The translations under genes and the position numbers were made by a program. A DNA stretch of 50,872 bases from a virus, in IMG/VR virus record IMGVR_UViG_3300005327_000005, positions 1-50,872 of that record. One strand, 5' to 3'. The notes below the pieces were generated by a model. That model was given only the letters and a program-made list of their open reading frames with translations, was not told the DNA's origin and did no database searches. This document shows positions 14,963 through 23,408 of this stretch, piece after piece. Every line of letters starts with the position of its first letter. The first letter of the stretch is position 1.

Positions 14963-15871
14963 CTAATCCCAGCGAATCAGCGGGGAGATGGTCTTCGACG
15001 CCGCCGCACCAGCGTTGTTCAGCGTCGGCAGCGGCATCGTCACCGCATCCGACATCGGGATGAACGTCATCGGCTCCCCGTAGTGGGTCAACGTCACCGG
15101 CTGACCGCGGGGGAAGTCGTACTGGAATCCCAACAGCAGCGCCTTCGACGCACCCTTAGCGAACGGCGCGGTGTAGGTGTAGACCGGGTAGGCGTAGCTC
15201 GTGCCGCCGACGTACGCGGTGTTGGTGTTGTAGAGGTCCGGGGCGAGGACGTCGAAGTTGTAGTTGGCGTTGGCTGGCTGCGATGTGGCGCCGAAGGTTT
15301 TCGACCAGCCGCCCTGGTAGGTGGTGGCTGTTGCTGACGTTGCCTGCCAGCGCCAGACATGAAAACCGGCACCGGAAGCAGCACCAGGAAGGGTGCGGGT
15401 GCGTTCGACCACCACCATGCCGATGCCGTCAGTTCCCGTAGCGCCGGGGTCCATGTTGTAGGCGAAGGTGAAGTAGGAGTCGTTGTCGCAGGACGCCCAG
15501 CACCACTGGTTTGTACCTGCTGGCCCGATCTGCAACCCGAGCTTCGCCACCGTCAACCCGCCCAGGGCGCCGGCGCCGTCTGTGGTGGTACCTACGGTGA
15601 TGTAGACGCCGGTGGTGGTGGAGGCCGTGCCCTGATAGTCGAAGCGCAGGTAGATCGGCGCCGTCGCCTGCAAGGAGCCACCCACCGCGAACACCTCGTA
15701 GTCGCGCACCACACCGGCAGCCGGTTCCGTCGTCACCGTCGCCCAGTTGACCTGCCCCGTGTCGTTCGTTCTCGTCGCTGCGGCATTGAGGGCGTTGGAG
15801 ATCGGCTGCGCCCAGTTCTTGTAGGCCGGGTAGCCGAGCGCCTGGTTGTAGACCGCTGAACCTCTGGCCAT
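14963..15871 (-). CDS. Fibre-type structural protein, paralogue A (302 aa)
   Basis: Starts [20 protein letters not shown]. It is the upstream partner of a tandem pair with the 306-aa protein that follows, and both end in PLIRWD. Likely a surface-exposed virion protein working with the collagen-like protein encoded directly upstream, whose stop overlaps this ATG. Confidence 0.78.
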   Translation of the reverse strand: MARGSAVYNQALGYPAYKNWAQPISNALNAAATRTNDTGQVNWATVTTEPAAGVVRDYEVFAVGGSLQATAPIYLRFDYQGTASTTTGVYITVGTTTDGAGALGGLTVAKLGLQIGPAGTNQWCWASCDNDSYFTFAYNMDPGATGTDGIGMVVVERTRTLPGAASGAGFHVWRWQATSATATTYQGGWSKTFGATSQPANANYNFDVLAPDLYNTNTAYVGGTSYAYPVYTYTAPFAKGASKALLLGFQYDFPRGQPVTLTHYGEPMTFIPMSDAVTMPLPTLNNAGAAASKTISPLIRWD

Positions 15872-18213
15872 CAGGCCGCCTCCAATGCCAGATAGGTGAA
15901 CGTCACCGACACATCGGAGGTGGCGCCGGACAGGTTCTCGATCGACAGGTACACAGTCGGAGTCGACGGGACCTGCGCCCCGCCGACAAGCGGGGAAATG
16001 GTGGAACTGAGCTTGCCCGTCTGTGTCACGTACTCCATCGCCAGCTCCGAACTTGCGTCAGGTTCCTGGTCGACGGGACGGTTCAGGTCCGCCGTCGCTG
16101 CCGCATTGGACGGATACAGCCGCACCCGGGCCGGAACTGTCGTGGAAATCGCGGCGATGAGATACGACGGGGCCAGATCCACTGTCGTCCGCTTCTGCCC
16201 GGCGTTGACGACACTAGTGACTGTCGCCGTCGCCGCCTGACGTAGCGCACCACCGGGCATACCTGCGGGCCCTACGGCGCCGTCAGTGCCGTCAGCACCG
16301 TCAGCGCCTGCCGGGCCGGGGTCACCCTTCGGACCGGCGGACCCGGAAGGGCCAGCGGGACCAGCAGGACCGGCGACGGTGGAATCTGCGCCCTTAGCGC
16401 CAGCAGGACCGGCAGGGCCAGCAGGGCCAGTCGCGCCCACAGCACCGGGGTCACCCTTCGGACCGGGCGGCCCAGGCTTCGCAATGGACAAGGTGCCGGT
16501 CTGCCCGGTGTTGCCCAACGTCCCGGATGACGAGTCTTTAGCCACCGGAACGTTGAAATAGGTGGTGAGATCTGCCGCCGCACCGGAGACATGCCAAGTA
16601 ATGCTGGCCGACGCGTCCTGCAGAGTGAGGCTGTCCCCCACCGCCAGGGTCCGCAGCATCGCCGATACGTCAGCGCCGTCCTTCGTGCGGTAGTTGATGA
16701 ACAGCCGAGCCGTCACAGGGAATGCCGATTCCGTCGTCAACTGCCCGGACGTCGGAACGCTGCCGGTACCGACCGGAAGCACGAACTGCAACGCCGACGC
16801 CGAAGCGCCAGCAGGGCCAGCGGGGCCTGCCGGACCCGGTATCGCCATTACCAGGCTGCCGAGCTGTCCGGTGTTGCCCAGCGTCCCCTGCGCTGCGTCC
16901 TTGACTACGGGCACATTCACATACGACGAGCCGGAGAAGTCCTGGACCGCACCCGACACATGCCACGTGATGCTCGCCCCGGACACAGTGTCCTGCAACG
17001 AGATGACATCGCCGGACTTCAGCGCCCGCAGTGCGGCAGCACTGTTGATCCCGCCCGACGATGTGTAGTTGATGAACAGGCGCGCGGTGACAGGGAAGGC
17101 AGACTCCGTCGTCACCTGGCCCGACGCCGGAACATCTCCGGTGCCCACAGGCAGGCGATAGGTCAGGCCGGCAGTCACACCCGGGGCGCCGTTCGCGCCC
17201 GCCTGCCCACCCTTGAGGATCGCCAAGCCGCCGGTCTGACCTGTATTGCTCAGCGCACCCGTGGAGCCATCCTTCGCCACCGGCACGTCGAAATAGGTGC
17301 CTTGATTGACGGTGGGGCCTGTCAGGTGCCAGGTGAAACTGTTTGCCGGCGTCCCTACATCCTGCAAGGTGAGGATGTCGCCCGACTTCAGCGCCGCGAG
17401 CATCGGCGCGATGTTCGTGCCGTCCTTCGTCGTATTGCTGATGAACAGCTTTGCCGTGACCCCGAACGAAGACTCCGTCGTCAACTGGCCCGACGCCGGG
17501 ACACTGCCGGTACCCACAGGCATGACAAACGGCAGGGACGCCGTTGACGGGCCAGCCGGGCCAGCGGGACCAGCGGGACCGGTGGCGCCCGCCGGCCCAG
17601 GGACAGTGGATGCGGGACCGGCAGGCCCCGCATCGCCCTTAGACCCGGCAGGACCCGGGATGGTGCTGTCGGCCCCCGGATCGCCCTTGTCGCCCTTCGG
17701 ACCGGGAGCACCGTCGGCACCCTTCGGACCCGGGGCACCATCCGCACCCTTCGGTCCGGGAGGGCCCTGAGCGCCCGACATTTGATGGAAGACGGTGACA
17801 GCCTGATTGTTCTTCGCCTGCCCGGTGGCGGCGACCAGAGAGATGGGGACTTCCACATACGACTGCGCCGGATGATCGACAGCATCGCCGGAGACTTCGA
17901 GTTCCGCGTACAAGGTCGAGTCGGTGCGGTCCTGCAGAGTCAGCACATCGCCGGCGGTGATCGCCCGAAGCAGCGGGGCAATGTCACCACCGACGGACTG
18001 ACGGTACGACAAATACAGCACTGTGGACGTCGCAGCTGTCGCCCCGTCAGAACGCACCTCGCCGGTTCCGGGCGGAGCCGTCGCCGCAGTGCTGAAGGTA
18101 AAGGTGTACGCCGACGATGAGGCACCAGGAGGGCCGGGAGGTCCGGGAGGGCCCGGTGCTCCACTTCCGCCTTCACCACCGCCGCCGATGACAGGTAGAT
18201 CGTGGATGCCCAT
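15871..18213 (-). CDS. Collagen-like fibre protein with repeated beta domains (780 aa)
   Basis: Alternates Gly-X-Y triplet blocks (e.g. [11 protein letters not shown] at residue ~20; [20 protein letters not shown] near 160-230; GPAGMPGG near 640) with four related ~100-residue beta modules. Each module reads roughly [21 protein letters not shown], RLFINYxxxDG, LxxLxxGDxLTLQD, WHxSG, YxxVPVxKD, LGNTGQ. A distinct C-terminal domain of ~120 residues ends [10 protein letters not shown]. Triplet blocks probably form trimeric stalks. Phage collagen-like proteins are usually tail fibre or head appendage components; here the gene lies upstream of the terminase, far from the tail genes. Confidence 0.85.
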   Translation of the reverse strand: MGIHDLPVIGGGGEGGSGAPGPPGPPGPPGASSSAYTFTFSTAATAPPGTGEVRSDGATAATSTVLYLSYRQSVGGDIAPLLRAITAGDVLTLQDRTDSTLYAELEVSGDAVDHPAQSYVEVPISLVAATGQAKNNQAVTVFHQMSGAQGPPGPKGADGAPGPKGADGAPGPKGDKGDPGADSTIPGPAGSKGDAGPAGPASTVPGPAGATGPAGPAGPAGPSTASLPFVMPVGTGSVPASGQLTTESSFGVTAKLFISNTTKDGTNIAPMLAALKSGDILTLQDVGTPANSFTWHLTGPTVNQGTYFDVPVAKDGSTGALSNTGQTGGLAILKGGQAGANGAPGVTAGLTYRLPVGTGDVPASGQVTTESAFPVTARLFINYTSSGGINSAAALRALKSGDVISLQDTVSGASITWHVSGAVQDFSGSSYVNVPVVKDAAQGTLGNTGQLGSLVMAIPGPAGPAGPAGASASALQFVLPVGTGSVPTSGQLTTESAFPVTARLFINYRTKDGADVSAMLRTLAVGDSLTLQDASASITWHVSGAAADLTTYFNVPVAKDSSSGTLGNTGQTGTLSIAKPGPPGPKGDPGAVGATGPAGPAGPAGAKGADSTVAGPAGPAGPSGSAGPKGDPGPAGADGADGTDGAVGPAGMPGGALRQAATATVTSVVNAGQKRTTVDLAPSYLIAAISTTVPARVRLYPSNAAATADLNRPVDQEPDASSELAMEYVTQTGKLSSTISPLVGGAQVPSTPTVYLSIENLSGATSDVSVTFTYLALEAA

Positions 18214-18488
18214 CAGTACGCCTCCACCGAGTATTGCTTCGCCTCGTCGGTGAGCATCCGCACGTCCAGCTCGATGACCTGGTTGCGCCGGGACTGGACG
18301 GGGAACTCGCGGGCGCCGTAGACGGCGAAGGTGTCGGGCTGCTCCGGCTGCGGGTCCACCCCGTCCAAGCGGACCCAGATGACGCCGGACTGCTGGCGGT
18401 TGACGATGACGATGCCACCCCTGCCGGATTCCACAGCCACAGAGGCGACTTCGTTGGCATTGAGAGTGCCATGGGCGGTGGTGGCCAT
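18213..18488 (-). CDS. Small virion-type protein (91 aa)
   Basis: ATG at 18488 has AAAGGAG just upstream and gives [20 protein letters not shown]. Strand-rich composition ([30 protein letters not shown]) suggests a single small beta domain like those of head decoration or fibre-base proteins. Its stop overlaps the collagen-like gene start (ATGA), so the two are probably co-translated and may act together. Confidence 0.75.
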   Translation of the reverse strand: MATTAHGTLNANEVASVAVESGRGGIVIVNRQQSGVIWVRLDGVDPQPEQPDTFAVYGAREFPVQSRRNQVIELDVRMLTDEAKQYSVEAY

Positions 18489-18513
18489 CGGGCTCCTTTC
18501 AGAGCGCAATTCG

Positions 18514-18609
18514 CTAGTCGAAAAACTCGAAGACGGTGTTGACCAGGAACACCCACAGCCCCAGCAACACCACCCCCACCAGCCAGGCTGACAGCGGTGG
18601 GTACGTCAA
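18514..18609 (-). CDS. Micro membrane protein (31 aa)
   Basis: TTG at 18609 overlaps the stop of the upstream gene in a TTGA junction. The product TYPPLSAWLVGVVLLGLW is a single hydrophobic helix ending in VNTVFEFFD. One transmembrane segment, unknown role. Confidence 0.55.
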   Translation of the reverse strand: MTYPPLSAWLVGVVLLGLWVFLVNTVFEFFD

Positions 18610-18836
18610 GAGCTGTACTCGGCGAAAAACCACTCCGCGTCGTCGTAACCCCAACCCCGCTCCTGCCACTCGTCGGCGAGCGACTGAAGCAGGGAATACA
18701 AACCGGAATGGCCGGCGGCGGTACCGACAAGAGTCAACGAATCGCCGACGGAGAAGAACACTCCGATATCGTGCCCCGGGGTCCAATTCGCTACCCGATC
18801 CTTCTCAACGATCGGATTGGGGAAATCGCACTCCAC
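18606..18836 (-). CDS. Hypothetical acidic protein (76 aa), first gene of the leftward block
   Basis: GTG at 18836 gives MECDFPNPIVEKDRVANWTP. Contains GVFFSVGDSLTLVGTAAG and an aromatic C-terminus (GWGYDDAEWFFAEYSS). No family recognised and only a weak ribosome-binding site. It is the first gene after the long non-coding region, so a late promoter probably lies upstream of it. Confidence 0.6.
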   Translation of the reverse strand: MECDFPNPIVEKDRVANWTPGHDIGVFFSVGDSLTLVGTAAGHSGLYSLLQSLADEWQERGWGYDDAEWFFAEYSS

Positions 18837-19817
18837 AATCGTTGGCCTGCCATTTCGTATTGTCGTAGGTGGATGAAGCTAATGGCGCGGGTCGATCTGT
18901 AATGGCGAGAAAAGAAATCGATCCGTAGCGGATGAATCTGGGTCCGGCACGGATCGGGGCGCTCCGCGCTCCCGGCTAACGGACGGTGAGGGATAATCCG
19001 GACACCCCTCCCCGTACGGGACGCCGATGTCACTCAGGGTCACAACCCGACATTACTCTCCGTAACTGTCAAGCCCCTGTGGATCTTGTCACTCACCATT
19101 CCGATGTGACATTTAGCATCGCCCAGAATTGTCAATAGTCTTCCTCAGTGGAGACCAGATAGGACTCATTGCCCGCGCGTACCGAATCGGACACTAGGGC
19201 GCATGGGTGATGCCGGCCCCACAATATGCGTTAGGTGATCTAGCTACCTACTGGCCTGCTACCCGCTGGCCAGACTGCTGTGTGGGTGGTGGCCCGCTGC
19301 TGTGGTGGTGGCCTGCCTAGCCTGCTGTGTGCCACGTAGAGCCCCGACATGGGCCGGCCTGAGGGTGAGTGTGGGTACGCGCATCTCACCTAGCACAGCC
19401 CATCTGAGGGTGTGACGTATTCGCGCATCGGACTCTAAGCGCAGTCGGCCCTATAGGTGAGTACTAGTACGACGCTAGTGTCGTAATAGGGCTACACTTC
19501 AAAACGCGGGTGCCGCTAGGCGCCAGCAGGCAGGGCAGCGTGGCAGTAGGAACTACCTCCATCGGGAGGCAAGCCACTCGCGGAATCGCTGTCATTGCTG
19601 GTTACTTGAGAACTACATAGAGGCACCACACCGCGCCAGCTAGGTAAGCGACGTGTGCGAGACCTATGAGTCCGCCATCGACTTGTCCGTCCCTTAAACC
19701 AGCCCAGCGGAGCAACACGAGTGACTTTCCATTACGGCGCATGTCCTGCCTTACCGCCTTAGGAATTGAGCGGTACGTGCGCCGGTATGGGTCAGTCAAT
19801 CGAAACGGAGAATGATC
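18837..19817. promoter_or_regulatory. 980-bp divergent non-coding region
   Basis: Separates the leftward late block from the rightward small-gene array. It holds no convincing gene. On the minus strand, TTGACA hexamers occur at 19135-19130 and 19072-19067, but neither has a convincing -10 at 17 bp. A cluster of related words (TGGCCTGCT, TGGCCCGCT, TGGCCTGCC, CTGCTGTG) fills 19248-19335. An inverted repeat TACGAC/GTCGTA lies near 19470. It is the obvious place for divergent promoters, but I cannot fix their positions. Confidence 0.6.
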
Positions 19818-20090
19818 ATGGCAATTGAAAACTTTGACGGTGGCACGATGATCACCGGTGAGCATGTCATGTTGTTTCATCACATGCGCATCGCGTCAGG
19901 CCTAGGGCTCGAGATCAGTACCGGTATGAAGATGAGCCGTCAGGGAAGCGTGATGCTGGTTGCCGCAAAGACGTGCGGAAGCACTAAGCGCACGAAGAAG
20001 GGCGTACTAGCTGACTACGTCGCATGGATGCAGTCGACGTACCCGGACTACAAGCCGGCGCCATCGGTACTCCGCGCGCTAGGTAAGTGA
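19818..20090 (+). CDS. Small early protein (90 aa)
   Basis: ATG at 19818 (MAIENFDGGTMITGEHVMLF) with AACGGAG upstream; an ATG six bases earlier is in frame but too close to that site. Helical middle, basic KTCGSTKRTKKG and a C-terminal YVAWMQSTYPDY. Third codon positions are less GC-rich than in the late genes. First of the rightward array of small genes; function unknown, host take-over is a guess from position. Confidence 0.72.
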   Translation: MAIENFDGGTMITGEHVMLFHHMRIASGLGLEISTGMKMSRQGSVMLVAAKTCGSTKRTKKGVLADYVAWMQSTYPDYKPAPSVLRALGK

Positions 20091-20105
20091 TAGGGCCGAT
20101 TCAGC

Positions 20106-20138
20106 AAGAGCCATCGGGCATTCCGTCCGATGGCTCTT
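20106..20138 (+). repeat. Intergenic stem-loop, family A copy 1
   Basis: 12-bp perfect stem AAGAGCCATCGG/CCGATGGCTCTT with a 9-base loop, preceded by GGGCCGATTCAGC and followed by GGATTTACCCTCAC and the next gene's GAACGGAG site. Nearly the same block occurs at 20801-20832. Confidence 0.85.
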
Positions 20139-20170
20139 ATGGATTTACCCTCACCGAACGGAGAAAGATC

Positions 20171-20473
20171 ATGATTCACGCACACATCGGCGAACGGGTC
20201 ACTGTAGAGCTGCCTTACTCAGAGGTCTGTATGCACATGCGTGTTGCCGGTAAGCGCATGGACGTTGAGGTACTGCCCGATGGTGCGCAGCTACTCAACG
20301 CGGATGGCAGCAAGTTTTCTTTCCCGATCACTCACGGGGAAGCCGGTATCCGCGCCATGGAACGCCACGACCCGGAATGCACGGCTTGTGAGCACGGGTG
20401 CCCATGGAAAGGCCGTCCGATGGGCGCGCCATTCTGCACAGTCTGTGATGACCATTGGGAAGCCGCCGCGTAA
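20171..20473 (+). CDS. Small early protein with Cys cluster (100 aa)
   Basis: ATG at 20171 follows GAACGGAGAAAG. Starts MIHAHIGERVTVELPYSEVC. The C-terminal region has CTACEHGCPW and PFCTVCDDHW, two zinc knuckles. Beta-rich N-terminal half. No known family. Flanked on both sides by family A stem-loops. Confidence 0.75.
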   Translation: MIHAHIGERVTVELPYSEVCMHMRVAGKRMDVEVLPDGAQLLNADGSKFSFPITHGEAGIRAMERHDPECTACEHGCPWKGRPMGAPFCTVCDDHWEAAA

Positions 20474-20486
20474 GGGCCGATTCAGC

Positions 20487-20519
20487 GACAGCCATCGGGC
20501 GCACAGTCCGATGGCTGTC
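20487..20519 (+). repeat. Intergenic stem-loop, family A copy 2
   Basis: 12-bp stem GACAGCCATCGG/CCGATGGCTGTC with a 9-base loop. Compared with copies 1 and 3, the second to fourth pairs change on both arms, keeping pairing. Same flanks as copy 1. Confidence 0.85.
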
Positions 20520-20550
20520 ATGGATTTACCCTCACGAACGGAGATCAGTA

Positions 20551-20787
20551 ATGGATATCGCAACGCTTAGTGACATTCGTAAGGAATGCGGCATCGCGGG
20601 TCACGTGGCCTATTCAGTCACTGTCACCTATGAGGGTGAGCCCTCGTCGCGGGTCACATTCATCGGGAACGTCGACGGGGGTCCGGTAATCATGGTGACG
20701 CCCGGTAACCCACGCGGAACATTCGTCAGTGACCCGGGGCGGTTCGGTTCGTTCGGTCCCGAGTGGGTCCGGCGCTTTTTCGCGTAA
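20551..20787 (+). CDS. Small early protein (78 aa)
   Basis: ATG at 20551 after GAACGGAG. Starts MDIATLSDIRKECGIAGHVA, followed by beta-strand-rich YSVTVTYEGEPSSRVTFIG and a Gly/Pro-rich end. No family recognised. Third gene of the array. Confidence 0.72.
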   Translation: MDIATLSDIRKECGIAGHVAYSVTVTYEGEPSSRVTFIGNVDGGPVIMVTPGNPRGTFVSDPGRFGSFGPEWVRRFFA

Positions 20788-20800
20788 GGGCCGATTCAGC

Positions 20801-20832
20801 AAGAGCCATCGGGCTAGCGTCCGATGGCTCTT
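20801..20832 (+). repeat. Intergenic stem-loop, family A copy 3
   Basis: Same AAGAGCCATCGG/CCGATGGCTCTT stem as copy 1 with an 8-base loop of different sequence. Flanks GGGCCGATTCAGC and ACCTACCCTCACGAA are conserved. Confidence 0.85.
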
Positions 20833-20864
20833 ATGGACCTACCCTCACGAAACGGAGAAAGATT

Positions 20865-21098
20865 ATGGAAGGCACCATTGTGAATTACCCGTACCTGTAC
20901 GCCTACGCGACGAACCGGACTGACGGTCTCGCGGTAGCTGTCGGCATCATCAGCGTTGACGGCGGCACGGCTGACGGTTCGTTCGCGCTGTTCCAGACTG
21001 CCGAGGATGCCGCATTCTTTGGCCGCGCGTACGCGGATGCGCACGGCGGCAGCTATGCCGACCTGCCGAGCATTCTCGATTCCGACTTGCTCGACTAA
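20865..21098 (+). CDS. Small early protein (77 aa)
   Basis: ATG at 20865 after AAACGGAG. Starts MEGTIVNYPYLYAYATNRTD, contains FALFQTAEDAAFFGRAYADA, and ends acidic (DSDLLD). No family recognised. The pattern of one strand-rich and one helical half suggests a single small alpha/beta domain. Confidence 0.72.
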   Translation: MEGTIVNYPYLYAYATNRTDGLAVAVGIISVDGGTADGSFALFQTAEDAAFFGRAYADAHGGSYADLPSILDSDLLD

Positions 21099-21113
21099 TC
21101 GAACCGGCTCAGC

Positions 21114-21148
21114 GACAGCCATCGGGCGCCCGATGTCCGATGGCTGTC
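21114..21148 (+). repeat. Intergenic stem-loop, family A copy 4
   Basis: GACAGCCATCGG/CCGATGGCTGTC stem as in copy 2, with an 11-base loop and more diverged flanks, followed by TGAACGGAG before the next gene. Confidence 0.83.
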
Positions 21149-21178
21149 ATGGGTTTATTCGATTGAACGGAGACAGCT

Positions 21179-21538
21179 ATGCGACGTATCAGCATCGACT
21201 ACGGCACCATTTGGGTCTGCCAGTGCTGCATGCTCTCCCACGCGAACGGCGAGTGCTGCCCTGATGACTCGCACGGGGGCGACGGTATCCAGCCCTGGGC
21301 GAACGTCGACTTCGACCGGTTCGCGGTGTGGATGGGTCTTGCCGCCGATGAGCACGACGAGGGTTGCGAGGTTCGCATCACTGGTGAGCACTCCGCTAAC
21401 GAGGAGTGCGAGTGCGACCGGAACACTTTCTCCACCTGGTCGTGCGAGGGATGCGGTTCGCACCTCGCCGGGGAGCGTCACGCTTTCACTCTCACCCGAG
21501 AGCAGCAGCGCTTCCCTCGTCCGATGCTTCCCGCCTGA
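21179..21538 (+). CDS. Cys-rich early protein (119 aa), zinc-binding
   Basis: Starts MRRISIDYGTIWVCQCCMLS after GAACGGAG. Nine or more Cys residues in CQCCMLSHANGECC, ECECDRNTFSTWSCEGCGSH. The final CEGCGSHLAGERHAFTL resembles a zinc ribbon seen in small actinobacterial proteins. Likely a zinc-binding nucleic-acid or protein-interaction factor. Confidence 0.78.
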   Translation: MRRISIDYGTIWVCQCCMLSHANGECCPDDSHGGDGIQPWANVDFDRFAVWMGLAADEHDEGCEVRITGEHSANEECECDRNTFSTWSCEGCGSHLAGERHAFTLTREQQRFPRPMLPA

Positions 21539-21553
21539 TTGTGGCGCTTCTGT

Positions 21554-21579
21554 CGGGCGTACGTGTGTACGTGCGCCCG
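21554..21579 (+). repeat. Intergenic stem-loop, family B copy 1
   Basis: CGGGCGTACGT/ACGTGCGCCCG pairs over 11 positions with one T-G wobble and a 4-base loop. It is preceded by GGCGCTTCTGT, a word repeated before other family B hairpins, and followed by TAACGGAGG. Confidence 0.75.
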
Positions 21580-21611
21580 GTGGTGGATTCACAACTAACG
21601 GAGGTAAGGCA

Positions 21612-21980
21612 ATGTTGTCATTCCACTGGTCGATTGATCGGGAGATTGATTCATCGGATCACAGCGACGAGGTGCCCGCGTACCCGCTATGGGTATGCGA
21701 GGCGGCCGACGATGCCGGCGAGGTTGTGGCATTGATGGGCGCGTGTGACTTTGGCCGGGATGGCGAGCCGTGGGATGCGTCCTCTGCCGAGTATCGGGCG
21801 GAGGTGGAGGAAGCGTTGCGCGCGGATGTTGTCGAGTCGTACCGGGCGGCAGCGCTGCGCATCGTCAGCGAGTGGGAGGACGCGCGGGGGGACGCCACTC
21901 AGGTTGTCCGGGCGTCGATGGTGCAAATGTTGGATGAGCTGCGCGATGTGATCCGGGCGGCAGAGGATGCCCGCGCCTGA
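21612..21980 (+). CDS. Acidic helical early protein (122 aa)
   Basis: ATG at 21612 after AACGGAGGTAAGGCA. Starts MLSFHWSIDREIDSSDHSDE. From residue 60 it is a long amphipathic helix region (YRAEVEEALRADVVESYRAA, LDELRDVIRAAEDARA). Strongly acidic, which could mean a DNA mimic or a protein-binding inhibitor, but this is speculation. Confidence 0.72.
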   Translation: MLSFHWSIDREIDSSDHSDEVPAYPLWVCEAADDAGEVVALMGACDFGRDGEPWDASSAEYRAEVEEALRADVVESYRAAALRIVSEWEDARGDATQVVRASMVQMLDELRDVIRAAEDARA

Positions 21981-22000
21981 CGCCTTGTAACGCTTCTGTC

Positions 22001-22023
22001 GGCGCCCGGTACCGCCGGGCGCC
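22001..22023 (+). repeat. Intergenic stem-loop, family B copy 2
   Basis: GGCGCCCGG/CCGGGCGCC 9-bp stem with a 5-base loop, preceded by AACGCTTCTGTC and followed by CAACGGAGG before the next gene. Confidence 0.75.
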
Positions 22024-22060
22024 GTAGGTGGCAGTGCAGGAACAACGGAGGGAACGAATC

Positions 22061-22477
22061 ATGTACGTGGCAGGCAACGAAGAGCTGCGCGCGGTTCGGC
22101 AGTACATCGTGGACCGGGCGACTCTCATCATCGACAACAACGAACCGCTGTACCGGCGGGTCCGCGCGGCGGCACTGGACGCGGTGCGGGAGGACATGGG
22201 TACCGGCTGGTCCCGCGATGACTTCGTGATGATGTTGAACGGGCGCGGGCAGACGGATCGGCGGGAGGTTGCCGACGTTGTAGGCCTTGCGGTGTGCAAC
22301 GTCATTGAGGAGTGGCTAGCGGCGGATGGTTCGTTGTACACCACAATGCTCGCCGATCTGCTGGACCTGGGCGATCGGGAGCAGGCGCGGATGTTCGGTG
22401 AGCACTTTATGCCGGAGGAGGAGGACTGGCCGGCGGACGAGGAGGAGGAGGAGGAGAAGGAGGAGAAGGATGCCTGA
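22061..22477 (+). CDS. Helical early protein with poly-Glu tail (138 aa)
   Basis: ATG at 22061 after CAACGGAGGGAACGAATC. Starts MYVAGNEELRAVRQYIVDRA. Mostly helical. The C-terminus is extremely acidic (DWPADEEEEEEKEEKDA), encoded by repeated GAG codons. Its 3' end overlaps the next start by 8 bp. Possible DNA mimic or chaperone-like interaction partner; no family recognised. Confidence 0.75.
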   Translation: MYVAGNEELRAVRQYIVDRATLIIDNNEPLYRRVRAAALDAVREDMGTGWSRDDFVMMLNGRGQTDRREVADVVGLAVCNVIEEWLAADGSLYTTMLADLLDLGDREQARMFGEHFMPEEEDWPADEEEEEEKEEKDA

Positions 22478-22679
22478 GATTAACTTTCGCCGAGTGAGCG
22501 CGGGTTTGTACCGCGACGCTGCCACCGGGTACACGATCGAACGTCAGGGCGGCGCGACGGGCCGACACGACCGGGCCGACTGGTACGTGATGAATCCGGA
22601 CCGCACCGTCATGCGGGTAAGTCAGGGCTTTGCGGAGGCGGAAATGGCGGCGCACAAGCTACTGGGCGATCACGCGTAA
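22470..22679 (+). CDS. Small early protein (69 aa)
   Basis: ATG at 22470 lies within the end of the previous gene, with GGAGGAGAAGG as its ribosome-binding site, so translation is coupled. Product MPEINFRRVSAGLYRDAATG, then YTIERQGGATGRHDRADWYV and a helical end. The order of strands and one helix resembles small single-domain proteins of unknown function. Confidence 0.72.
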   Translation: MPEINFRRVSAGLYRDAATGYTIERQGGATGRHDRADWYVMNPDRTVMRVSQGFAEAEMAAHKLLGDHA

Positions 22680-22702
22680 AGGCACCGCTTCTAGCCTGTC
22701 GT

Positions 22703-22720
22703 GCACCTCTGCGGAGGTGC
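22703..22720 (+). repeat. Intergenic stem-loop, family B copy 3
   Basis: GCACCTC/GAGGTGC 7-bp stem with a TGCG loop; ACCGCTTCTAGCC precedes and CAACGGAGG follows. Confidence 0.7.
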
Positions 22721-22768
22721 GCGGCAGAGGTGGCGCGGCGTCACTGATCAATCAACGGAGGTAAGACG

Positions 22769-23143
22769 ATGGACCCGATCATCCCGGGAATGTTTGTGCT
22801 GGATGTGACTGCCCGTAATGGCGTCCCGTTCCGTGCGCTGGCTATCGCGCGCGGCACGGAGGGACCTAACCCGTATCGGGCGCCGACCGATCACAAGCAC
22901 GCGATTGTGGAGTTTTACGACCGGCGGTACCCGATCGACGGGGAGCACGGCCAGTTTACGGGCGGCTATTACCACGTCGACACTGTGCTTGGCCGCGACG
23001 AGTACGCCCGGGGTGGCGACAGGGGCGGCCTGGACCTGAACGGGAGCGTCAAGGCCTGGACGGTGGACGCGGAGTCGATGTACGTCGTGCGGGCGTGGTT
23101 GACGCTACTGGCCGATGGTGGGCACCTGTCCCCGGTGGAGTAG
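22769..23143 (+). CDS. Early protein (124 aa)
   Basis: ATG at 22769 after CAACGGAGGTAAGACG. Starts MDPIIPGMFVLDVTARNGVP. Contains HAIVEFYDRRYPIDGEHGQF and GGYYHVDTVLGRDEY, then WTVDAESMYVVRAWLTLL. Beta-rich with a C-terminal helix. It may be a small SH3- or PH-like domain but I cannot name a family. Confidence 0.74.
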   Translation: MDPIIPGMFVLDVTARNGVPFRALAIARGTEGPNPYRAPTDHKHAIVEFYDRRYPIDGEHGQFTGGYYHVDTVLGRDEYARGGDRGGLDLNGSVKAWTVDAESMYVVRAWLTLLADGGHLSPVE

Positions 23144-23164
23144 GTACCGCTCCTAGCCCGTCCT

Positions 23165-23186
23165 GCACAACCCTCCGGGGTTGTGC
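23165..23186 (+). repeat. Intergenic stem-loop, family B copy 4
   Basis: GCACAACCC/GGGTTGTGC 9-bp stem with a TCCG tetraloop; ACCGCTCCTAGCCCG precedes, CAACGGAGGAG follows. Confidence 0.75.
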
Positions 23187-23234
23187 GGGCGCGGAGGTGG
23201 CGCGGTGCTACCTGATTCACAACGGAGGAGAAAC

Positions 23235-23408
23235 ATGATCGACAGTTTCGGGCAGCTCACTATCGAGATCACGCGCGGGCAGTTGGAGGCGTGGGCGGGC
23301 AGGACTCTGACGGATGACGAGGTGCGGCTGCTGGATGGCTGCGTGCCCGACTCTTCCATCCCGGACGCTATCGAGACCATCGTGTCGTCGATGGCGGGCA
23401 GCGCATGA
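23235..23408 (+). CDS. Small early protein (57 aa)
   Basis: ATG at 23235 after CAACGGAGGAGAAAC. Starts MIDSFGQLTIEITRGQLEAW. Acidic and helical (TLTDDEVRLLDGC). Its stop overlaps the next gene in an ATGATG junction, starting a run of coupled genes to 24360. Confidence 0.72.
   Translation: MIDSFGQLTIEITRGQLEAWAGRTLTDDEVRLLDGCVPDSSIPDAIETIVSSMAGSA

Noticed and set aside
16280-17770. Repeated GC-rich triplets that might suggest a CRISPR array
   Set aside because: They encode Gly-X-Y collagen repeats in frame; there are no constant repeats with unique spacers and no cas genes.
19602-19742. Minus-strand frame ending in a hydrophobic helix (GLAHVAYLAGAVWCLYVVLK) in the leader region
   Set aside because: It lies antisense to the leader of the small-gene array, has no clear ribosome-binding site and unclear codon bias. 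It cannot be excluded, but I do not support it as a gene.
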